From an uncultured Lachnospiraceae bacterium (GTDB lineage Bacteria > Bacillota > Clostridia > Lachnospirales > Lachnospiraceae), in the NCBI GenBank assembly GCA_905209075.1, contig CAJLRL010000055.1:1-5034 (forward strand): a DNA stretch of 5,034 nt. Direction: 5' to 3'. The notes under the pieces are model-generated. The model saw nothing but the letters and a program-made list of their open reading frames with translations. It searched no databases and was not told where the DNA came from. Below, piece after piece: positions 1-3,829 of the stretch. Position 1 is the first letter of the stretch. Every line of letters starts with the position of its first letter. The translations under genes were made by a program, and so were the position numbers.

Positions 1-2
1 TG

Positions 3-449
3 GACTCTGCTTCGAGCATTGAGCGCCGTATCTCTGCTATGAAGCAGGTATATGAGGCAGGTATCCGTACAGTCTGTTTCGTATCCCCGGTATTCCCCGG
101 TATCACGGATTTTGAAGCAATCTTTGAGCGGGTAAAGGATCAGTGCGATCTGTTCTGGCTCGAAAATCTCAATCTTCGAGGCGGTTTCAAAAAGACAATT
201 ATGGATTATATCGCCGGAAAATATCCTGATCTTGTACCACTTTACGACGAGATCTATAACAAGCATAACCGTAGCTACTTTGAAGCACTTGAAGTAAAAG
301 CTGAGAAAATGGCTAAGAAGTATGATTGTGCCTTTGTGGATAATGAAATGCCTTATGGCAGAGTCCCGCAGGGGCATCCGGTGATCGTAGATTATTTCTA
401 TCATGAGGAAATCCGTGGGACAGAGAATACCGGAAAAAGAAATCGCTAA
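3..449 (+). CDS. Radical SAM mobile pair protein B-like, C-terminal part (5' end outside window)
   Basis: This is the C-terminal part of a radical SAM enzyme of the spore-photoproduct-lyase-like (SPL) group. The reading frame is open from base 3 and has no start in the window: the ATG at 39 is an internal Met, because the 12 codons before it (DSASSIERRISA) belong to the fold. Visible family features are SIERRISAMKQVYEAGI, then a late beta-strand/loop reading SPVFPGITD, then FWLENLNLRG, and a C-terminal tail with MPYGRVPQGHP. The CxxxCxxC cluster motif that binds the 4Fe-4S centre would lie upstream, outside the window. From memory of the family, the sequence fits 'radical SAM mobile pair protein B', which is usually encoded beside a partner radical SAM protein A and a MarR-type regulator on mobile elements of Firmicutes; its substrate is not known to me. 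The C terminus appears intact and ends at a TAA. The next gene downstream is a truncated relaxase. The SPL-like assignment is firm, the 'mobile pair B' name less so. Confidence 0.8.
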   Translation, partial: DSASSIERRISAMKQVYEAGIRTVCFVSPVFPGITDFEAIFERVKDQCDLFWLENLNLRGGFKKTIMDYIAGKYPDLVPLYDEIYNKHNRSYFEALEVKAEKMAKKYDCAFVDNEMPYGRVPQGHPVIVDYFYHEEIRGTENTGKRNR

Positions 450-513
450 ATTCAAGTTTGTCGGATTGTAAAGACAGAGCCTTACGCAAGGTGCAGGAGA
501 AAGACTCCGCTCG

Positions 514-537
514 GGTTAAGGGCGAAGCGCCTTAGCC
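514..537. repeat. Hairpin with GCGAAGC apex
   Basis: The arms GGTTAAGG (514-521) and CCTTAGCC (530-537) pair over 8 bases with one T-G wobble. Inside them GC/GC closes a GAA loop, with one unpaired G at 529. GCGAAGC is known as an exceptionally stable mini-hairpin in single-stranded DNA, which fits a role on transferred single-stranded DNA, but that role is inference. Confidence 0.6.
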
Positions 538-552
538 GGTCAAGGGTGCAAC

Positions 553-596
553 CATTGCCCAGTTAGTGGCGTTTCGCCACTAAGTACTGGGTATTG
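553..596. repeat. Long inverted repeat, candidate relaxase recognition hairpin
   Basis: A perfect 9-bp stem, TTAGTGGCG (563-571) with CGCCACTAA (575-583), encloses a TTT loop. It is extended by CCCAG (558-562) pairing with CTGGG (587-591) across a three-base GTA bulge, then by G-T, T-A, one mismatch, A-T and C-G pairs out to 553/596. The top strand contains TAGTGGCGTTT, which partly resembles the TAGTG(T/G)G-TT nick region of known MOBV origins such as pMV158. Similarity is short and may be chance. It lies 139 bases upstream of the relaxase start. Confidence 0.5.
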
Positions 597-650
597 CTTG
601 TAGCAAAGCTTCACAAGATTAAGCAACTTCGTTGCAATTCCCTTCGGGAA
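597..650. repeat. Three consecutive small hairpins
   Basis: Three stem-loops follow each other closely. The first is CTTGT-AGC (597-604), AAA loop, GCT (608-610), a two-base TC bulge and ACAAG (613-617). The second is GCAAC (623-627), TTC loop, GTTGC (631-635). The third is TTCCC (638-642), TTC loop, GGGAA (646-650). The last two are perfect 5-bp stems with the same TTC loop, so they look like a structural family rather than chance. Confidence 0.55.
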
Positions 651-734
651 AAACTAAATATTGTTATTATTAACAGACTGAGTAGAGAGATTTACTTGGT
701 CTTTTTTTGTAGAAAAAAAGAAAGGAAGAGTTGA

Positions 735-1316
735 ATGAAAGCAACAAGACATAATGGAAGGTCGGGAAAGCATGGGACTTATGATGCCAAACATAATGAC
801 CGCAGATTTGATGTAGAGAACAGTGAGCATATTGACGCAGAGAGGACGAAATTTAATGTCTATTGGGATTGCTATCAGGGTTATAGTCTACCGAATGATG
901 AAAACGAAAGAGCAAAATTTACTTTTACCGAAGTGGAGAAGGCATATTATGTTGAAAAATATTCAGATCATGTGGAAGGACAGAACGAAAGAAATCGAAA
1001 GGCAAGGCACTATGACCGTGTAAAAACGATTGATGGTATTCTTGAAAATAACAAAACGTGTCCGGAAGAGACTTTATTACAGCTTGGAAACATTGATGGA
1101 ACAGTTTCTGCCGATGTACTGGCTCAGATTAGTGCAGAATATTTTGAGGAATTTAATAGGCGATATGGTTCTTACGTTCATATTTTGGACTGGGCTTTGC
1201 ATCTTGATGAAGCCACACCGCATATTCACGAAAGACACGTTTTTGATGCAGTCAATCTATATGGAGAATTATGTCCCCAATACATATGTATAATTGCTGT
1301 CTGGAGCTATATTTGA
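735..1316 (+). pseudogene. Truncated MOBV-like relaxase (plasmid recombination/mobilisation enzyme), N-terminal part
   Basis: This encodes the N-terminal catalytic region of a mobilisation relaxase, which nicks DNA at oriT and leads the strand during conjugative transfer. The start at 735 is preceded by AAAGGAAGAG at 721-730. Residues 20-41 (KHNDRRF, then HIDAERTKFN) match the HNxR...IDxxR(S/T)xxN pattern of MOBV/Mob_Pre proteins. Residues 156-165 carry HLDEATPHIH, the HxDExTPHxH metal-binding motif, followed by ERHVFD. Family-like sequence continues to YGELCPQ (residue 182, base 1280), after which 11 unrelated residues (starting YICIIAV) run to a TGA at 1314-1316. Relatives known to me are several hundred residues long with a coiled-coil C-terminal half, so most of the C-terminal part is missing, probably through recombination or insertion near 1280. 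The stop codon overlaps the promoter of the next gene. The nuclease fold may be nearly complete, but function is doubtful. Confidence 0.8.
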
Positions 1317-1322
1317 TATAAT
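1294..1322 (+). promoter_or_regulatory. Sigma-A-type promoter for the 129-aa gene
   Basis: A TTGCTG -35 box (1294-1299) and a perfect TATAAT -10 box (1317-1322) are separated by exactly 17 bases. It starts just after the relaxase breakpoint at about 1280 and lies 40 bases upstream of the ATG at 1363, so it probably arrived with the downstream gene. Confidence 0.75.
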
Positions 1323-1362
1323 TAAACTATGAAGTGTCTATTATTAGGAAGGAGAAATTGAA

Positions 1363-1752
1363 ATGGGATTATTTTCAAAATCAGGTATTAAGGAGATGCA
1401 GCTGCCATATATTGTTGATGATTTTACAGAGCCGGAACTTGATGATGCAGCTGCCAGTATAAGCATTGAGGCATATGGTATTATAGACGGAGAAAAGAAG
1501 TATCTGTACAATACTTTTGGGATAGCCAATCATGACCTGTGCGATGATGAAGCGTATTATAAAATGCTTGAAGAAATAAAATCATGCGATAATAAGCAGG
1601 TAAATGTTAAACTGAAATACAGGAATGAAAAACTTAAAGCGTTCGAAATTGATATTAAAGATCTGGCTGCAAAGCTGGATGATGACAGGTTTTTAGATAT
1701 GGAGACCATAGGATGGGGAATAAATGACAAAAGCTGTAAAGAGCTGTTATAA
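1363..1752 (+). CDS. Hypothetical acidic 129-aa protein
   Basis: I do not recognise this protein. It starts at ATG 1363 behind a strong AGGAAGGAG ribosome binding site (1346-1354, spacing 8) and ends at TAA 1750-1752. It is soluble-looking, with no signal peptide, membrane segment or cysteine motif. It is acidic, with DD/DE clusters at about residues 19-28 (VDDFTEPELDD), 60-63 and 106-108. The alternating pattern around residues 75-97 (VNVKLKY, then KAFEIDI) suggests beta strands followed by a short helix, and the N terminus (MGLFSKSGIKEM) is basic. The gene forms a self-contained unit: a promoter at 1294-1322 and a strong terminator at 1759-1792. A compact, independently transcribed gene dropped beside a broken relaxase suggests accessory cargo. 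No function can be assigned. Confidence 0.75.
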   Translation: MGLFSKSGIKEMQLPYIVDDFTEPELDDAAASISIEAYGIIDGEKKYLYNTFGIANHDLCDDEAYYKMLEEIKSCDNKQVNVKLKYRNEKLKAFEIDIKDLAAKLDDDRFLDMETIGWGINDKSCKELL

Positions 1753-1758
1753 AATGAG

Positions 1759-1792
1759 AAAAACCAGCTGGTTACAACCCGGTTGGTTTTTT
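1759..1792 (+). terminator. Rho-independent terminator after the 129-aa gene
   Basis: The arms AAAAACCAGCTGG (1759-1771) and CCGGTTGGTTTTT (1779-1791) form a 13-bp stem with one G-T and one T-G wobble and a 7-base loop. The 3' arm ends in a run of six T. It sits 6 bases after the stop codon and closes the single-gene unit. Confidence 0.85.
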
Positions 1793-1801
1793 ATTACTTG
1801 T

Positions 1802-1837
1802 AAAAAAGACAATTTACCAAGGATACTGTCCTTTTTT
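1802..1837 (+). terminator. Terminator-like or attenuator-like structure upstream of the small ORF pair
   Basis: AAAAAAGACA (1802-1811) can pair with TGTCCTTTTTT (1827-1837) with one bulged C. Alternatively, a smaller hairpin AAGGA (1819-1823)/TCCTT (1829-1833) forms and is followed by TTTT. The two structures share bases and so exclude each other. Either could end transcription or act as a leader switch ahead of the ribosome binding site at 1843-1852. This is weaker evidence than for the terminator at 1759. Confidence 0.35.
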
Positions 1838-1865
1838 GGCATAAGGAAGGAGTTTTACGTCAAAT

Positions 1866-2090
1866 TTGATGATGACTCTGTCCGAAGGTTTTAAGACACT
1901 TAAAGATGCCGAGAAAAGAAAAAAGGAAATCGAGTACAAACAGTCAGTCAGAACATTTGTTGTACCTAAATGTACAAAAGTAAAGGAACTCATAAAGGAG
2001 TATATAAGGATTTACGGGCATAATGAGTGGGGACTATGGACATATTCTAGACGAGGACCGCAAAAAGAATGCCCAGCTTATGGAAAATGA
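1866..2090 (+). CDS. Small hypothetical protein, possibly start-damaged
   Basis: I do not recognise this product. The frame opens with TTG at 1866 or ATG at 1869 and ends at 2090 (about 74 aa). Residues from about 4 to 27 are helix-like and basic (LSEGFKTLKDAEKRKKEIEY), followed by SVRTFVVPKCTKVKELIKEYIRIYG. A strong ribosome binding site, AAGGAAGGAG (1843-1852), lies 13 bases before the TTG and 16 before the ATG, which is too far for good initiation. Two extra bases after ACGT's AC (that is, ATG-TCA-AAT-TTG-ATG) would create an ideally spaced start reading MSNLMMTL, so a small deletion may have removed the original start; this is inference. The last 21 residues overlap the next ORF by 68 bases and look out-of-frame (WGLWTYSRRG), so the natural protein may have ended earlier or a frameshift lies near 2005-2023. 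Confidence 0.45.
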   Translation: MMMTLSEGFKTLKDAEKRKKEIEYKQSVRTFVVPKCTKVKELIKEYIRIYGHNEWGLWTYSRRGPQKECPAYGK

Positions 2091-2274
2091 TTTTTATAAT
2101 AAGGAAAACTTAAATCCTGATATTCATGGGGCATCAGGTACACAGAATAATAATAACAATAATATGATAAGAGTTCCGGAGGGGGTAGATGCGGATATGC
2201 TTATGAAAGTGCTTGGAAATCCGGAGATGGCAGCTTTGCTGACGAGCCTGGCGAAGTCGATGAAGGGATAGCTT
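2023..2274 (+). CDS. Small hypothetical Asn-rich-linker protein
   Basis: An 82-aa unknown protein starting at ATG 2023; its last sense codon ends at about 2268 and the TAG follows at 2269-2271. AAGGA at 2006-2010 lies 12 bases upstream, a long but usable spacing, and translation may be coupled to the upstream frame. The layout is a polar, charged N-terminal stretch (DYGHILDEDRKKNAQ), a short Asn run (residues 42-47, encoded by AAT/AAC repeats) acting as a linker, and a compact helical C terminus with VPEGVDADMLMKVLGNPEMA ending in LAKSMKG. The amphipathic C-terminal helix may bind a partner. There is no membrane segment or catalytic motif. The alternative is that this and the 1866 ORF are one gene split by a frameshift. 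I do not recognise it in any family. Confidence 0.55.
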
Positions 2275-2309
2275 ATAAAACGTGAGCTCTTTTTTCCTTT
2301 TTTATAATA

Positions 2310-2352
2310 GTATCATTATGGTATAATAGAGACATACAAATCGGAAATTTGT
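2310..2352 (+). promoter_or_regulatory. Promoter/operator, copy A, with ACAAAT/ATTTGT palindrome
   Basis: A perfect TATAAT -10 box lies at 2322-2327, with only a T-rich poor -35 region (about 2299-2306). Just downstream, at the likely transcription start, is an inverted repeat ACAAAT (2336-2341), 5-base spacer, ATTTGT (2347-2352). The 43-base block recurs at 3662-3703 with four substitutions and one missing base, and a looser match extends upstream to about 2286. The poor -35 plus a palindrome near +1 suggests control by a DNA-binding protein. It drives the 194-aa gene. Confidence 0.65.
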
Positions 2353-2371
2353 TAGGAAAGGAATTTTATTT

Positions 2372-2956
2372 ATGACAGCTGAAACAGAGGCAATAAAAGT
2401 ACAAATTCTTTCAACAGGAAACGCTGAAATATTGCTTGAGGAAAACGATTTTCTGATTGTAAAATGGATAAAACCGGAAATAAAATATAGTATGGCAGCA
2501 TATCAATACGGGAAAACAGGAATGGCTAACAACTATCCATGGGAATGTAGTTTGACGGAGGAACAAATCGCATTTTTTCTGGAACATATCAATGCAGCTG
2601 TCGAGTATTTTAAATCAAAACATCATTACTTCCATCTTGAGGTTAATGAAGTCTCCTACGAGAATATTGTTTCTATTGATGAGCATGGAATAAAATTTAG
2701 TGATTTGCATTGGTTGACATACAAAGAATGTACTATAAATTTCAATCGGAAATATCCCAACAGTAGAGGAAAATGTATCGGAGAAAGAAATATCACTGCC
2801 GAACCGCCATATATCGAATTGTATAGCACATACGCACATACTAAAATATTGTTTAATAAAAAAGGACTATTTCGGAAAAATAAAAACATGATGGATTTTC
2901 ATAATTTGCAAAGACATATCAACGAGTTTGGTTATACAACTCTTGATTTAAGTTAA
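2372..2956 (+). CDS. Hypothetical 194-aa protein
   Basis: I do not recognise this protein. The ATG at 2372 is preceded by AGGAAAGGA (2354-2362, spacing 9) and by its own promoter (copy A). No signal peptide, membrane helix or cysteine cluster is visible, so it is probably cytoplasmic. It is rich in aromatics and His, with repeated strand-like segments: IKVQILSTGNAEILL and FLIVKWIKPEI in the first 40 residues, HHYFHLEVNEVSYENIVSI at about 84-102, then LHWLTYKECTINF. The C terminus is basic then amphipathic (FNKKGLFRKNKN, HNLQRHINEFGYTTLDLS). A mainly beta fold with a C-terminal helix is plausible. It ends in TAA at 2954-2956 with no clear terminator, so transcription may run into the acetyltransferase remnant and the membrane-protein gene. 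Function is unknown. Confidence 0.8.
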   Translation: MTAETEAIKVQILSTGNAEILLEENDFLIVKWIKPEIKYSMAAYQYGKTGMANNYPWECSLTEEQIAFFLEHINAAVEYFKSKHHYFHLEVNEVSYENIVSIDEHGIKFSDLHWLTYKECTINFNRKYPNSRGKCIGERNITAEPPYIELYSTYAHTKILFNKKGLFRKNKNMMDFHNLQRHINEFGYTTLDLS

Positions 2957-3012
2957 GAACAATTTTATCATTTATCTAACTGATAATTTCCAGTTTATGG
3001 AGAGTCACCGTT

Positions 3013-3229
3013 ATGATTAGAGAATTTCAAAGGGATGATATAAATAAAGTTGCAGGGTATAGGTAAAATTCTGCTGAATTATGCAAAGGATAAAAGGAAT
3101 AAGTTGCACTTGAACGTATACCAAAAGAACGCACGAGCAATATCTTTTTATAAGAGAGAAGGATTTTAGATTCAGCATAGTGGCTTAGATGAGGCTGCCG
3201 GAGAAAAAGATTATGTAATGAAAATCTGA
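3013..3229 (+). pseudogene. GNAT N-acetyltransferase remnant (internal deletion, frameshift and stop)
   Basis: This is a broken GNAT-family acetyltransferase gene, which would transfer an acetyl group from acetyl-CoA to an amine. A normal start (GGAGAG at 2999-3004, ATG 3013) gives MIREFQRDDINKVAGYR and then TAA at 3064-3066. In the next frame from about 3056 the sequence continues as GIGKILLNYAKDKRN, which is the acetyl-CoA-binding motif A end plus following helix, then LHLNVYQKNARAISFYKREGF, the motif B region typical of GNATs. An in-frame TAG follows (3167-3169), then DEAAGEKDYVMKI ending at TGA 3227-3229. About half of a normal 140-150 residue protein is missing: the middle, between the N-terminal strand and motif A. 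The substrate cannot be told. The gene is certainly non-functional as written. Confidence 0.85.
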
Positions 3230-3239
3230 CAAGAAAGAA

Positions 3240-3530
3240 ATGAAATTTATGATTAAGAAAAAAGCTATTTATAGTTTAATATATTTTGGAATGATATTTA
3301 TAATAGGGATGATACTGACGCACAGCGAATATATCAGCACTGCATTAATAATTGACTTTTGGTTTTCAATTCCTATGGCGTTGGCTTATTTTGTCGAGCT
3401 TCTTCTCTGTAAAAAAGTAACAAAGGCAATATATATTATCATAGCTCTTGTTAACACTATTATCTCATTTATTATTATAAGCATAATTAGCGGTTACATT
3501 CTAAGCAAGATACTGTATATACCATTCTGA
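3240..3530 (+). CDS. Small three-helix membrane protein, unknown function
   Basis: A 96-aa very hydrophobic protein. Three membrane-spanning segments are predictable by eye: residues about 9-27 (IYSLIYFGMIFIIGMIL), 33-56 (STALIIDFWFSIPMALAYF) and 63-88 (AIYIIIALVNTIISFIIISI). The N terminus (MKFMIKKK) and the loop LCKKVTK at 56-62 are basic, which by the positive-inside rule puts the N terminus and the second loop on opposite-parity sides, so topology is ambiguous. The start may be ATG 3240 or ATG 3249 (MIKKK); neither has a good ribosome binding site (only AAGAAAG at 3232-3238). It follows the acetyltransferase remnant by 10 bases and may depend on upstream transcription. A hairpin follows the stop codon directly. 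No family is recognised. Confidence 0.6.
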   Translation: MKFMIKKKAIYSLIYFGMIFIIGMILTHSEYISTALIIDFWFSIPMALAYFVELLLCKKVTKAIYIIIALVNTIISFIIISIISGYILSKILYIPF

Positions 3531-3562
3531 TTTTAAAGGGCTCGAAATCGAAGCCTTTAAAA
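3531..3562 (+). terminator. Hairpin after the membrane-protein gene, probable terminator
   Basis: TTTTAAAGG (3531-3539) pairs with CCTTTAAAA (3554-3562), and the stem can be extended inward by CT/AG and CG/CG with single bulged G and A. It begins right after the TGA stop. There is no proper T-run after the 3' arm, so termination on the + strand may be weak. Confidence 0.5.
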
Positions 3563-3613
3563 ATTAGTTTACCAGACCACAGCGGTTATTTTCTTGCATA
3601 AAAAAAGGATGCA

Positions 3614-3635
3614 TGAAAAAACTCTCGTTTTTTCA
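3614..3635. repeat. Perfect 9-bp hairpin, possible terminator
   Basis: TGAAAAAAC (3614-3622) and GTTTTTTCA (3627-3635) form a perfect stem with a TCTC loop. On the - strand a CCTTTTTTT run lies just beyond it (complement of 3601-3609), so it could act as a back-up terminator for the leftward integrase transcript. On the + strand it sits about 27 bases upstream of promoter copy B and would insulate it. Confidence 0.5.
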
Positions 3636-3661
3636 CACGCCCTATTTTTATTTTAATGATG

Positions 3662-3703
3662 GTATCATTATGGTACAATAAAAATATACAAATCGAAATT
3701 TGT
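3662..3703 (+). promoter_or_regulatory. Promoter/operator, copy B, without a downstream gene
   Basis: This is a diverged copy of the block at 2310-2352: the same GTATCATTATGGTA core, a CAATAA-type variant of the -10 region (TACAAT at 3674-3679) and the palindrome ACAAAT (3688-3693), 4-base spacer, ATTTGT (3698-3703). A ribosome-binding-like GTGGAGAG follows at 3702-3709, but only a 12-codon TTG frame (3715-3753) comes after it. In this copy ATGGTA also occurs twice, 11 bases apart. I infer an orphaned promoter whose gene was separated from it by the element to the right. Confidence 0.55.
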
Positions 3704-3734
3704 GGAGAGATTTCTTGAACTTTCCTTATTTTAC

Positions 3735-3748
3735 GGGCTTTCCAGCCC
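3735..3748. repeat. Small GGGCT/AGCCC hairpin
   Basis: A perfect 5-bp stem with a TTCC loop (arms 3735-3739 and 3744-3748), next to a TTTCCTTATTTT repeat at 3721-3732. The position between an orphan promoter and the integrase 3' end is where an attachment site would be expected, but nothing in it is diagnostic. Confidence 0.35.
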
Positions 3749-3773
3749 CTTAAATAGTGAAATGATATGTATT

Positions 3774-3827
3774 TTCCCTTATTTTTGCCCTTATGCGGAA
3801 TCAGCAAGGGAAATAAGGGAATTTTTT
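3774..3827 (+). terminator. Large hairpin at the integrase 3' end, probably a bidirectional terminator
   Basis: TTCCCTTATTT (3774-3784) and CCCTT (3788-3792) pair with AAGGG (3806-3810) and AAATAAGGGAA (3811-3821), giving 16 bp with a three-base TTG bulge and a 13-base loop. A run of six T follows at 3822-3827, right for + strand termination, and the structure lies 2 bases beyond the integrase stop, so it can also shape the end of the leftward transcript. The same TTCC(C)TTATTT word occurs at 3722-3732, so integrase binding is another possible role. Confidence 0.7.
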
Positions 3828-3829
3828 AT

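Larger units (their letters stand above)
450..734. other. Hairpin-rich non-coding region, candidate oriT
   Basis: This 285-base gap carries no ORF but has a dense series of inverted repeats: CCTT/AAGG (480-491), GGTTAAGG/CCTTAGCC enclosing GCGAAGC (514-537), a long stem (553-596), CTTGT-AGC/GCT-ACAAG (597-617), GCAAC/GTTGC (623-635), TTCCC/GGGAA (638-650) and TGTTA/TAACA (662-675). Several have three-base TTC, TTT, AAA or GAA loops. No hairpin is followed immediately by a long T-run, so most are not simple terminators. In MOBV mobilisation modules the nick site normally lies just upstream of the mob gene within an inverted repeat, which is the arrangement here. I infer an origin of transfer. 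A structured RNA leader is the main alternative. Confidence 0.45.

Noticed and set aside
450..734. CRISPR array or tandem repeat in the hairpin region
   Set aside because: The hairpins differ in sequence and spacing; there is no repeated unit with spacers.
823..1293. Two + strand ORFs (66 and 87 aa) inside the relaxase gene in another frame
   Set aside because: The relaxase frame carries recognisable MOBV motifs across the same bases; these are shadow frames without ribosome binding sites.
1344..1529. Minus-strand ORF opposite the 129-aa gene
   Set aside because: No ribosome binding site or promoter on that strand, and it overlaps a gene with clear control signals.
2615..2889. Two minus-strand ORFs (74 and 77 aa) opposite the 194-aa gene
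   Set aside because: Phe/Ile/Ser-rich composition typical of antisense readings of an AT-rich gene, and no start signals.
2310..3703. The two promoter copies as att direct repeats of an inserted element
   Set aside because: They differ at several positions including an indel, and no integrase lies between them; attachment repeats are normally identical.
3715..3753. Twelve-codon TTG frame after promoter copy B
   Set aside because: It has a plausible GGAGAG site but is very short; more likely the remains of an interrupted gene start or chance.
3586..3807. Minus-strand 73-aa ORF in the gap before the integrase
   Set aside because: It runs through two hairpins and the promoter copy, has a low-complexity basic composition and no ribosome binding site.
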